Positions 21,815 through 34,300 of a stretch of 64,000 nucleotides of DNA are shown here, one piece after another. The position numbers and the translations under genes were made by a program. The notes under the pieces were generated by a model that saw only the letters and a program-made list of their open reading frames with translations, was not told the DNA's origin and made no database searches. Source of the stretch: Dendrocalamus latiflorus (Eukaryota > Streptophyta > Magnoliopsida > Poales > Poaceae); NCBI GenBank assembly GCA_017311315.1, contig CM029653.1:40050412-40114411 (forward strand), written 5' to 3'. Within the stretch, counting starts at the first letter, position 1. Each line of letters starts with the position of its first letter.

Positions 21815-23339
21815 CTGGATCTTTCCGGATGTGTGATTGGACTTTTGTTGCTGCATCGTTGAAGCTTTCGTAATGATGTACTGAGTTACTTGTTATCGTA
21901 TCTTCTTTTCTTTTCATCTATGGATATTCAAATATATGTTGGATTTTAAAACTATTGCGGCTATCAACTTTATTTGTGCCATATGTACATACATTTGTTC
22001 TTGCGGTTCGCCCAGACTCCTAAACTTTCCTGGCTCTACCACTGCCCTAGCTCCACGCCATCACTTTTGCCCCTACCCTAGCTCCGACCAGTGCCTCCCT
22101 ACTCCATGCGCAAATCTGGAGCAACCCAAATGACATCGTTGGTCCTCGGCCATGCTCTTTCATGACACAAGCCTCACCCTGACGTGAGCTTCAAGCCCCC
22201 CCATCACCTCGGCCAAATCAGGCGCAACCACGGACTATTGAAATCCCCACTGCTGCTGGCTTCAATCCCTGTTGCAGGCATGCTCCTCCCCTGATAGCTC
22301 AGCCCTCATTTTTCTTTCTTGTTTCTCCTCTTTGCTTCGAGTGTTTCTGTATCCAAGAGGGCCCCCATCTGCTCTAAGCACCACACTATGAACGCCGGCG
22401 TGGCCAAGCTAGGAGCAAGAGCGATCGTGTACAGGTAGGTGACATCTAACATATCACAGAGGATGGAGTTGAGGATGCCAGTGGCTACACACGCCTCCTG
22501 CCAGAGTTGAAGAAAAATAAGAAGATGGTAGAGAAATAGGTGAGGCCAAAATGGTCATTTCACACCCATGATGGAAGAATCTAGTGACAAAATAGATGAT
22601 GATATTTTCCTTATGCGAAACAGCACACCTAGGAGCGTTGTAGCGTTACGGTGCATCATTTTTTATCCATTGATGGAGCCATGCCTTCAACAGGCATTCA
22701 CAATCGATCTAGCCTCAGAAGAAGGCGACCAAGCACCACATAAAGACGCAGCCGTGGGACATCAAGCGCCGCTCCACGCAGTACCTACCGCTGCCGTTAC
22801 TCTCCCCAAATTGGATGCTCATCACCATCGGCACTACGACTGATGTGGCACCGCAGGAGAAGGATGAGGAGGAGCCAGTGGCTGCAATTGTCGTCGAGGT
22901 GGCCGCCACCCCCCGCCACAGCAGACTGACGCCAGCCATGTCCTTTGTATTTTGTTTCCATGAACTCTGCACACATGGTTTGGTTTGAGATTATTAACTG
23001 CTACTCCCTTTTGTGATTACAATCCTGGATGCTACCTCAAATGGCTATTGCTACTTTCGATTCAGTAGTTGGTTTGCTTGATGATTTCTTGGCTTCGTGT
23101 TGTGTGCAACTCAATTTATGTTGACCTCGATTCAACATTGCACCACCTATGAATATGATGCTCTAGAATGTTTAGTTAGTTCATAGGCTGGTCATAGGTT
23201 TAAGTTGACATAAGCATTTCAGAAAGGCAGTAGAGAATAAGGCTACAACAACTCAACAAGATTTTTGGTAGGTAAATTGCCTGAACTTTTCTCCATTGTG
23301 GATGATCCTGATTCTTGAATGCTGCACTTTGGAATCTTG
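21813..23339. other. Intergenic DNA without a recognisable gene
   Basis: The open frames near 22568-22972 have no motifs and no plausible splice structure. Mixed composition and no terminal repeats found. Possibly old transposon sequence linked to the tandem repeat that follows. Confidence 0.4.
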
Positions 23340-24330
23340 TTTAGCGCAACTAATGGTTAAAAAAAATGCAGATGATAACTTAGAGTGCAACTAATGGTAA
23401 CTTTAGTGCAAATGGTGAATTTTAAAATATTTTAGACTTATAGAAATAGTGGTAGTTTTGAACTTATAATGATAATTTCTTAAAACTATAATGATAACTT
23501 ACGTAAATTCATAACCTAGGGGGTAATTTTACCAAAAGTACATGTGGTGACTTAGAGTGCACATAAAATGATAACTTAGGTGAATTTCTTTACCCCAAAT
23601 CATAAAATGATGGTATATTCATAACTTAAGGTGGTAATTTTATAAAAAGTATAGATGACAACTTAGAGTGCAACTAATGGTAAATATGAACTTTATTTAC
23701 AAAAACTCGCAAAATGGTGGTAAATTTTGAACTTCAAGTGGTAATCATTAAAAGTGCATGTGATAACTTATAGTGCAACTAATGGTTTATTTTATTTTTT
23801 ATTAGACAAACTCACAAAGTGAACTTAAAGTTGTAAATTTGTTAAAAATCCATACAATAAGTTAGAGTGGAGGTGGTGGTAATTTTTAAACTTTTTTATC
23901 ATACAATCTCACAAAATATTGGTAACTTTTGAACTTAGAGTGGTAATTTGTAAAAAAATGCATATGATAACTCATGGGGAAATGATGGCAATTTTTAAAC
24001 TGCTTTATCATGTAAACTTGCAAAAAAATGATAAATTTTTGAACTTAAGGTGGTAATTGTTAAATGTGTATCCCACATTCGAGGTGTTTTTTTATGTTGG
24101 TGACGATATTTGGTGTGAACATCTGGGATGGGGGTTATATTAACTATATTTTCTTTTTAATGAATGGGCAAAGCTTCAGCCATTTGCTTAATTTTTTTTT
24201 GTCAAATGTGACTGATAACTTACGTTGCAATTGTGGTAAATTTTGAACTTTTTGTACACATACAAAAATGAAGGTAAATTTTGAACACTTAAGGTGGCAA
24301 TTTACTAAAGGCGCATATGGTAATTTAGGT
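23340..24330. repeat. Decayed tandem repeat, ~105-bp unit, about 8-9 copies
   Basis: A recurring order of words marks the unit: GATAACTTAGAGTGCAACTAA, then TGGTAA-TTTTGAACTT, then CTCACAAAATGGTGGTAAA, then TTGAACTTAAGGTGGTAATT, then TTAAAAGTGCATATGATAAC. Units are strongly diverged by substitutions and small indels. AT-rich and non-coding. Such arrays occur in the ends of large grass DNA transposons, but no terminus was found here. Confidence 0.75.
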
Positions 24331-26468
24331 GTGTGCTAAATGGGCTAAATTGTGTTTTATGGAAGCCATCTTGTTTTTGTGGACCATGTACGTGCTTGCA
24401 TGGGGGCATGTCGTTTTGTAGGCTAGTGCATGCTCACGGGCACACGATCGAGTGATTAGAGAAACTGCATGAGGGGATGGAGGTAATTAGCAATTTAGCA
24501 TCTAGATTGGGCCATGCGTGCAGAGTAGATGCGTATTACGATTCCGTTTATTTTGGTTTGAGCTTTTGATTTCTAGCTTATTTTTTTACTATTCATAAAT
24601 TTCGTTTTTTGAACTTTTGGCTTTTTTGAGCTTTTTTGCTGGTTGTTTTTTCGTTTGTGTTGTCTGTGATGAGTTAACATATTTTTTCTATTTTTAATTT
24701 TTTAAATTTAATTATGTCAAATAAATCACTTTTAGATACAGTGTAATTTCAACAAACTATAGTATAATTTCAGCTATAAGTCACTATTTTTTTAGCTCAA
24801 CCAAACCGAGCCTAGTTGAGGCTAATGGGCGCATAGTAGCGCTGTAGTCGCTTTCTTTTCCATAATTTCGGATGGCACTAGCTAGCCAACGGTCGATTGC
24901 GATGGCCTAATCAATTCCGCGTCATCGCGAATGTTCTCTATAATTAAACCGACGTTAACTAATGTAGCAACGAGATGCACAGAGACCAGCTGATGGTGAA
25001 CCCGGTCGATGTGCCGCGCCGAATATGACGCGCATTACTAGCCGTGACAGGTCCGTGCAATCCAATAATGCTCCGGCCATTGATCCAAACAGTAGATGCG
25101 TGCCTCCCATGCAAATCACTGTAGCTTCTCTGCATTTTGTTCTCCGATGCAGCGGATCCATTTCCAGAAATCACATGCATGCTGATGTGACGCGGACTAC
25201 GATCCACGCCACTGCAATCTCATACTATTAAGTATTAATTTGTGAAGACGAGTGTTTTAAAGGAGGAGATCGAGGGTTTTGAACCAGCGGCCTCAAATAG
25301 TGTGGTCCACAAACAAACCCTAATGCCATTGGCAGAGCCAGAAATTTGAACCTATAGGGTCAAAGTACAGCTAAGCCATATTGACCGAGTCCTTTGCATA
25401 TATTGCATGCATGACGTTGCAACCATTTTTTTTTTCAATTTTAGCCTTTAAACACTCGTTTTTGTAAATCTAACCTTCTCCCTAAGTTCAACAGCTGTGG
25501 CAAAGTTGTTACTAGCTAGTGGGAGCTTTTGGGGAACAAAAGCAAGATTAGCATTTCTAGCTATTACGCATTTCTAGCTTACTTAGTCATTCCTAGCTAT
25601 TACGTACGGCCAGCTAAGCCGACCTGTCGAGCCTGTGTAGCTTGGCAAGAGATAGTGCAGTAGACCGGTGGGTTGCCACACACTGGCCTTCTCCCGCGCT
25701 AGTGCCTCCTATCAAACTATGGTAGCACGGTAGGAGACATGTCGTCTGCTGCGTGTCGAGCTCGAAGAGAAGGCTAAATTTACAAAAACGGATGCCTGTG
25801 AGCTAAAATTGAAAAAGAAAAGTGGCTAGAGTGCCATATATGCAATGGCTTCCAAACAACCAGTGGCGAAGAGAGAGGGAACCGACAGGAGCCATGCCCT
25901 CATGCTACATGTACTTTCCATTTATACACACGATTTAGCACGGTAGTTAGTAGAAAGTCTAGCATTTGTCACACATTATGGCATCGAATACCATTTCCTC
26001 CATTATGAATGAGATAAAAAAGAAAAGGCAGCTAGCTCGAAATCCAATAAATTGGTGTTTCTAATATATGATATCTTGTATGAAAATTTTCTAACTGCGT
26101 CACTATCTTCAAGATCAGTCTTGTGCTCCACAGTTAGTCTACCTGCGCGATCCCAAACTATATAGTAATTAGTAAAGCACTGCCCTTCTCCAAAAGAGAC
26201 TGAACTGTTCGATCTTCTCTACCACGGTGCCAAAGATTGTACCAAGAGGTTAGGGCATTCCCAATAGCTTGATACCGTAGATTGTTAATATAGGAGAAAG
26301 AGTAGTTAGATGAGATTTTAGATACAACCACTACACCAATAATTTATATCTTTAGCTTGTTACTGAAGTTTGTATCTAGCTAGATAAAAGAAAATGACTA
26401 GTTTGAAGAGATATATATGGTCCCACTAATTTATTTCTAAAAAGGATTGATATTTGCACAGGTAAGGT
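24331..26468. other. AT-rich intergenic DNA with MITE fragments
   Basis: 24540-24830 resembles the TIR element at 26469-26740 (TTTTTGAGCTTTTTTG, TTAACATATTTTTTCTA) but lacks clear ends. 25328-25390 reads GGCAGAGCCAGAAATTTGAA, like a hAT-type terminus. No gene or RNA recognised. Confidence 0.4.
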
Positions 26469-26740
26469 GGTGATCGGTTCGGCTGAAAAGCTCATGGCTT
26501 ATGGCTGAAAACACTGTAGCTGGCTGAAAAACGCACTGTAGCTGACAGAGGCTTATTTAACATAATTAAATTTAAAAAATTTAAAAATATAAAAAATATG
26601 TTAGCCCATTACGTATAATACAAACAAATATGGGAAAAAAGAACCGGCAAAAAAGCTCAACAAAAAGCCAAAAGTTCAGAAAAAGACGAAATTTATGAAT
26701 AGTACAAAATAAGCCAGAAGCCGAAGCCGAGCTGATCACC
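26469..26740. mobile_element. MITE with GGTGATC terminal inverted repeats
   Basis: The left end GGTGATCGGTTCGGCT pairs with the right end AGCTGATCACC, with CGAAGCCG just inside. The AT-rich interior has AAAAAGCTCAACAAAAAGCC words. The target duplication could not be settled. Similar fragments lie at 24540-24830 and in phosphatase intron 5 (about 38500-38770). Confidence 0.6.
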
Positions 26741-27497
26741 AGCTGCTTCTCTCAATTCCCCCTCTGTCTTCCACCTCAAAAAAGATAACATGATATTGGT
26801 TAAGTATCAAATAAATTAGCTTGTAATTAACTCTCCTTGTAACATTATGCATAGTGGCTAACAGCTGGGCTGCTTGCATCAGCTATACATGAGAAATAAA
26901 ACAAGATCTATGCTAGCTCCAATGTGTTGCAGAGGCCGGAATTTTTCCATTATCTAAAAATGCTAGGTTGTACTACTAGTCAATCGATCTGCACAGTCAA
27001 CGCCTTCGGAAAATAGCTGCATGTGCTCCAAATTAATCAGGCCACATTTGCTCCACGTGCTACTATGTTAACGTTTACTTAACGAGTTTTTTTTGCTGTC
27101 TTCGAAAACTTTTATGACCGTCCATTTTGAAGATCCAACGAACGATGGTTGCATGGTACCCGAAGATTGCTCATGATCAAGTACTAGCTTAAGCAGGATC
27201 GGTATCATCTACAAAGGGTATTCATGTCATCGTGTATTGCATATTTTCCAAACGCATGTTGCCCCTCAATTCATCTGCCGTTTCCGTTGGAATCCCTCTC
27301 CCGATTTGATTTTGCTCCTCCTTTTACCACGCCTAATCGCTGGAATTCATAAACATGGTCGCAGGCTCCATAGGTTAGGCATTTCAGCATTGTTCCTGTC
27401 CTCGCAACGATATTGTTGTTAGAGTTGAATCACACAACTTATATAACTCTCGCTAGGGAATTACTCCTTCTCTTGTGTTTCTCACAAACACGCACGC
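26741..27497. other. Intergenic DNA
   Basis: Nothing recognisable apart from a short LTR-like piece at 27418-27490 (TGTTAGAGTTGAATCAC) that resembles the LTR start at 27512. It may be residue of the same retrotransposon. Confidence 0.35.
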
Positions 27498-28184
27498 GCT
27501 CTGATACTAATTGTTAGGATTGAACCGTTCAATCCTCTCTCTTGTCACTCTGGATAAACACACACATAGCGAGTTTAAATACAATATTGAGATTAAATCA
27601 CTCAATCTTTTCTATTGCTACAACTCTTACTTTGCTTCTCACAACTTAACAGGAATTATACAGCTTAAATAAGCCTAATGCACATAAGGTCACATGACCT
27701 GTACTCCATGCACCCACTTAGACCGTTATCGACTCAGACTACGACCGCTTCTCCTGGCCACAACCGCTCCATCTTCAGACTTCTCTCGTACTCGAATGCT
27801 CTGACTGCTACAATGTTCTTTCGAGTACTGACTGTTACAGTGTCCTTCCAAGTATATATCGACTGCTATAGTGTCCTTGCGAGTACCGACTGCTACAGTA
27901 TTCTTGTCCGAATCTTCGACTCGACGCCCGACTACGACTTCACACGTACTCGGTTGTTCCCGACTACCCTTTGTACTTGGACTCTTCGACTGTCTTCGTA
28001 CTCAGAGCTACAGTACTTGGTGTATGGTACTTAGGGCCTCCGACTTCGACTATGACTTCCACAGCTTCGACTACTGCTTTCACCGTGGCTTCGACTACTG
28101 TTTCGACCATGATTTCGACTGTGGTTTTAACCACTGCATTGACTATAGTTTAACTACTTGTAAATCATCAAGATTAATTCTAAC
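27498..28184 (-). mobile_element. Truncated copia-like LTR with adjacent primer-binding site
   Basis: Plus-strand GCTCTGATACTAA (27498-27510) is the complement of a Met-tRNA-type primer site. It abuts TGTTAGGATTG (27512), and the far end reads TTCTAAC near 28184, so TGTTAG/CTAAC(A) inverted ends are plausible. The body (27690-28140) is built of diverged CGACT-ACTG-TTCGACC words (TTCGACTACTG, TTTCGACCATGATTTCGAC), similar in vocabulary to the minisatellite at 53.1-57.6 kb. No target duplication identified. Confidence 0.5.
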
Positions 28185-28307
28185 CGTTCTTACTGCCGTC
28201 GCAGCGACAGCCGCTGCCGATCGTAATGCTTAACTACTAAAAATTACATAATTTACTGTCGCTGTAGTACTCTCCCCTCACGGCGGGCTCCTGTCTCCCG
28301 CTACTAG

Positions 28308-28314
28308 TATAAAA
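28308..28314 (+). promoter_or_regulatory. TATA box of the purple acid phosphatase gene
   Basis: TATAAAA lies 76 bp upstream of the start codon at 28390, in GC-moderate sequence without other ATGs except one in AAAATGCCAGCCATGG just after it. The spacing predicts transcription starting near 28340. Confidence 0.6.
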
Positions 28315-28389
28315 ATGCCAGCCATGGCGTGCACTTCTCTCATCAGCCCCTGCAGGCCCGTGTATAGTGGCAGGAACTGAGACAAAGCA

Positions 28390-31300
28390 ATGGTGGTGAT
28401 GGGTGTCCTGATGGTGTTGGCCGCGGTGGCGGCGCCGGCGAGCGCGTCGCCGGCAGAAGGATTCCAGCCGCTGTCCAAAATCGCCATCCACAAGGCCACC
28501 GTCGACCTGCACGCCTCGGCGTACGTGCGGGCGACGCCGGCGTTGCTCGGCGAGCAGGTAACGAACACGCACTTGCGCTAGCTAGCTGTTTCCATTAATC
28601 ATCATCAACTTAGATACGATAAGAGGTCCCAAAAGGGGCCATTTCTGCATTATACTAAGTATTTTGAGAGAGATACATCCATAAATTACACATATGCATG
28701 CTCTTTAGGAGTAAAAAATTATTCTAGAAAACAAAGAAAATTACATTGAGAACGTGTTGAGGTCTTCCTGGGAAGCCCAACAAATTGATCACAGGGCAAA
28801 AGGGTCTTTTCCTGTGGACTAAAAACTGTAAGTGGATGGAAAATGCACTGAAAAATCGAAAATAACAAAATGAATTGCTCCTTATATGGAATGGCAAATA
28901 ATATATTACATTCGGCATAGTGGCAAATCCTAACCAACATGTTAGGTATTGGTTGGGAGATGTAATGACCATAAGCAGCCGAAAATGGGGAAGAACATGA
29001 CGGACTACAGGGAGGTCATAGCGCGGCTGAGGGCAGTGGTGGATGGCAGATAGAGGGGCTAGGTAGCGTTGAGGGGAGGGGAGAGCCATTGTTGAATCTT
29101 GGTCAGATGACCATAAATATGTTTAATTTTTCGGGGGAAAATATATTGGAGATGCTTACATGCATTTTTCAAAAGAAAATTCTCTGATTTATATTAATAA
29201 TAACACAATATTAAAGTACATAAGTAAGCACCTATTAAGAATTTACGATGAAAGATGGTTTACATATATGGCCCAGCAGGAGAGCTTCCATATATTGATA
29301 GTGTGACTGAGCACTGACAGAGGAGAAATGCTTCCCATGCCACTTTGGAGACGATCGAACAAGATAGATAGCATTCCAAACCCATAAATAAAACATGATA
29401 TATTTTTCTAGTGGAGATACAATAGTGAATGAGATAGAGATAAATTATTAAGGACTCGATCCAACAGCTCCCGGAGGCATGTCCCTACTAGTGACAGAGC
29501 CAGAACTTAAACCTGTGGGGCCAATCCTTTTTATATCTTTAAAGTTTTATGTGTTTCACTGCAAATATCAATAGTATTTAAGTTATTTTACAAAAACCTA
29601 TGAGGACATTTAACCTCACAGGTCATAACGTGGCACCGTCACTGCATATATTCCCAAGCGCATGTGCGCGTTGTGACCAGTTAATTTCTTGGTTTCTTGC
29701 TGGTCGTCCGTGCATACATTCGACTGATTCTCTGCAGGCTGCAGCTCTGATATATATACTACAGAATACCGATTGTGTTGTCGGGCCTACAATTAATATA
29801 TATGGTACGGATCAAACCGGATCGAACCAACTCCATCCTGTCCGGCGGGATCCGGCCGTTAGCTGCACGCGCGGCCGGCGTCGGTCGAGGTACGCACGTC
29901 CACAATTCGATCACAGCGTACGTATACGTGATCGATCGGGACGTACGGTCGCGCGTCCCAAACGCCGGGAAGAACGTATGGCAGCAGCGCACTGTTGTAA
30001 ATAATCTTGTTTTAGAGTCATGTGCAAAATTTGGGTGTAATCGAAGTCGAGTTGCAACCGCAATTCAGAGTCGTAGGTGGAAACCTAGTCGAAGTCATAT
30101 TAGAATCAGAGTCGGAGTAGGTGTTGAGAACCCGTGTTGAAGTAGGACAGCCGGGTATAAAAAGAGGCTTAGAGCCATGTATTCGATGAACCAAGCAATT
30201 GAGAAAATACCAAAAAGAGGGAAACACACAAAGCATTGTTTTGTCGTGTGATTGTGCAAGGCGTGGTCGGAAGGACTCACGATCACCGCAAGCGTGATCG
30301 GGAGGAGTTACGACCACGGCAAAAGTTCCAGCAGGGAAGGTTACGACCACGGTGAACAGTGATCGCCAGCATCACTGCGTGATTGTAGAAGGTTTCGATC
30401 ACGGTATCTCGAGCGGCTGAAGGAAGGCAGCGGCAGCGATATCGCAGAGCGGTCGTAAATTGCTACAGTAAATTTACGACCACGTTGAAAAAGCGATCGG
30501 AGGAGATTGAGGCGTTCGGAATTGGTCGTAAGTACTCTGAACCGATCGTATTTGATTCTCACCGGTCGTAAACGACTCTAATCGGTCGTAAAAGGTCCTG
30601 GGAGGTCGTAAGACGTTACAACAGTTGGTATCAGAGCCGTGGTTAAACATGGCTGACACGGCGAAGCAGAGCGTGTCGCTGCAGTACCCGATCCTCAGTT
30701 CGGACAACTATCCGGTCTGGGCGATGAAGATGAAGGTCAACATGATCGCACAGGGCGTCTGGGGCCCGGTTGAACCGAAGGAGAAGGACAAGGTCCTCGA
30801 TGATCGTCTCGACAAGATGGCGATGGCAGCGATCTATCAAGCTGTGCCCGACTCGATGATGCGGCAGCTAGTCGGCAAGGAGACGGCGAAAGACGTCTGG
30901 ACTACTCTGCAGATAATGCACCAAGGAGTAGATCGAGTGAAGGAAGTTCGACTTCAAACATTGAGGAGTGAGTTTGAATAATTGAAGATGGGAAAGAACC
31001 AGACTGTGGAGGAGTTCTCTGGGAAGTTTAACGAAGTCATAAACGAGATCAAATCTCTCGGCGACGACTTGAAAGACGAGGTGGCGGTGAAGAAGTATCT
31101 ACGAGTACTACCAGAGAAGTTTCTCTCGGTCGTAACTACACTCACGTACTCGCAAGACCTCTCGAAGATGAAGGTTGAGGAGGTGACTGGAGCGCTCAAA
31201 GCACACGAGCAGCTTCTGAAGAGTTATCAAGCCGACAATGAAGGACAAGGGCCTTACAACCAACAAGCATTGTTTGTAAAGGAAGACACGAAGAACCGAG

Positions 31301-34300
31301 GAGAATCGACATCAAGGGGTGGTCGTGGTCGTGGCACATCGACCGGCCGCGGTGCATCTCATGGACGAGGTCGAGGCTTCGATCACAGAGGTCGTGGACG
31401 AAGTGGTCGAGGAGGTGGTCGTGGAGGCGGCGACCGTCAGACCGACAAGTCTGATGTCCAGTGCTACACGTGCGAGAAGTTTGGGCACTACGCAGCCGAA
31501 TGTCGGAGCCACATCCAGTGCCATAACTGCAAGAAGTATGGTCACTATGCTGCGAATTGCCGGAGTAAGAAGAAAGTAGAGGAAGCAAACCTGGCTCAAA
31601 CGGATGAGCACAAAGAGCCGACATTGCTGTTGTCGCTCTGCACTGCAGACGAACCGACAATGGTTCTATTAAACGAGGAGAAAGTGTTTCCGAGTCTGTT
31701 GGAGAAAGGAGAGCAGACTCAAGAGCGGACGGCAGACTGGTATCTCGACAACGGAGCCAGCAACCACATGACGGGTACGTACTCGATGTTTTACGAATTA
31801 AATAAGAATGTGCTTGGAAGAGTACAGTTCGGAGACGGCTCGACCATTCAGATAAAAGGGAGAGGCACGATCCTGATGCAGTGCAAGGATGGAAGCCAGA
31901 GGAGATTGTCGAATGTATACTACATTCCAAGTCTACGAAGCAACATTATAAGCCTTGGACAATTGACTGAAGAAGATTGTCGAATTGAGCTCAAAGGCAA
32001 CCATCTGAAGGTGTTCGACCACAGCGAACGTCTGCTGATGAAGGTACAACGGACTGTGAACCGTTTGTACAAGATCAAGATCGAAACATGCAAGCAGAAG
32101 TGTTTGAAGACCACAATTGAAGATCCCGCCTGGTTGTGGCATGAGAGATTTGGTCATATAAACTTCCAAAGTCTCAGAGCGATGGCAGGAAAAGAGATGG
32201 TGGTCGGATTACCGACAATTGACCACCCAGAGCAAGTCTGCGAAGGTTGTCTGGTGGCGAAACAAACTCGTAGCAGCTTCCCACAGCAAACAAAGTTTAG
32301 AGCTTCACAACCACTCGAGCTGGTTCACGTCGACTTATGCGGACCGATCACACCCCGCACCGACGCTGGAAACCAGTACTTCATGCTGGTCGTGGATGAC
32401 TATTCAAGAGCCATGCGGGTGTACATGCAGAAAAGCAAAGATGAGGCAAAGACGAACTTTCAAAAGTTCATAACTCTTGTCGAAAACGAAGTCGACAAAA
32501 AGGTGAAGTCGGTCAGGTCAGATCGAGGAGGAGAATTCCTCGCGAAAGAGTTCGACTCGATTTGTGAAGAGAAGGGTATTGCAAGACTCTTCACGGCTCC
32601 GTATTCACCTCAACAAAACGGAGTCGTAGAAAGAAGAAACCGGACCGTGGTCGAAACGGCACGAAGTCTGTTGAAGAGCCGATTCCTGCCCGGGAGATTT
32701 TGGGCAGAAGCAGTACGACATGCTGTCTATCTGCTAAATCGTGCGACCACGCGATCACTGGATGGAGTCACTCCATATGAACAGTGGTCGGGAAGAAAAC
32801 CCAATGTCGAGCACCTAAGGGTCTTCGGATGCTTAGCCCATGTGAAGCCATCCACTTATCTCAAGAAGCTAGACGACCGGAGCAGACGGATGATTTATCT
32901 TGGCTCGGAACCAGGCACCAAGGCGTACAGGTGCTATGATCCGGTCGAAAAGAAGATTCATGTGAGCAGAGACGTGGTCTTCGAAGAGAACAAACATTGG
33001 GAGTGGGAAGAACACGAGGACATTGAGAAAGACATATCGAAGTGGGTAACCTTCGAAGTCGAAGAAGTCGATGCTGACAATACGGAAGAAGCTACGACCA
33101 CATCTCAAAGCCAAACTTCGACCGGTGCTGATGATCAGGAAGTCTCACCAAATGAAGAAGAGTCTGATGAAGAAAATTCGAGCGATAGAATACCGAAGAT
33201 GAGAAGCATAAGTGAGATTTATGCACAAACTGAACCAGTGCAGTCTGAAGAGCTACTGCTTTACACGACTGCAGAAGAACCTGGAAGCTATGAAGAAGCA
33301 AAGGGAGATGCATACTGGAGAGCAGCTATGCAGGAAGAGCTGAAGTCGATTGAAGAGAATGACACATGGGAACTCACCGATTTGCCAAAGGGTCATCGAG
33401 CAATCGGTTTAAAGTGGATCTTCAAGGTAAAGAAGGATTCCAAGGGAGAAGTCGTAAAACACAAAGCACGACTCGTGGCGAAAGGGTATGTTCAAAAACA
33501 AGGCATCGACTACGAAGAAGTCTTTGCCCCAGTAGCTCGTATGGAAACTATACGACTACTTCTTGCATTGGCAGCAAACGGTGGATGGGAGATTCACCAC
33601 ATGGATGTGAAAACGGCGTTCTTGAACGGAGACATCGAGGAGGAGGTATATGTCTCTCAACCGCCGGGTTTTCAGTCTAGAAAGCAAGCCGAAAAAGTCT
33701 TGAAGCTGAACAAAGCTCTCTACGGACTTAAGCAAGCACCACGAGCATGGAATTTGAAGCTTGACAAAAGCCTAACGGCACTCGGGTTCAGAAGAAGCAA
33801 CTCTGAACATGCGGTATACTCAAGGGGAGATGCGAACAACAGACTGATCGTGGGCGTTTACGTGGATGACTTGATCATTACTGGATCGAGTTCGAAGAAG
33901 ATTATGAGGTTTAAGGAAGAGATGAAGAGGCTGTTTAAAATGACCGATTTGGGACTTCTGTGCTACTACCTCGGCATTGAAGTAAATCAAACCGACAACG
34001 GCATAACACTTTGTCAGTCAGGATATGCTCGAAAGATTCTGGAGAAGTCGGGTATGGAAGAGTGCAATCCATGTCAAACCCCAATGGAGAATCATCTGAA
34101 GTTGAGCAAGACAGGCCCAGGATCACCAGTTGATGCCACGACTTATAGGAGCATTGTCGGAAGTCTACGGTATTTGGTGCACACCCGACCAGACATCTCG
34201 TTTGCGGTCGGATACGTAAGTCGTTTCATGGAGAAACCGACTCAGGAGCATATGAATGCCGTGAAGCACATCCTGAGATACATCAAAGGTACTTTGAATC

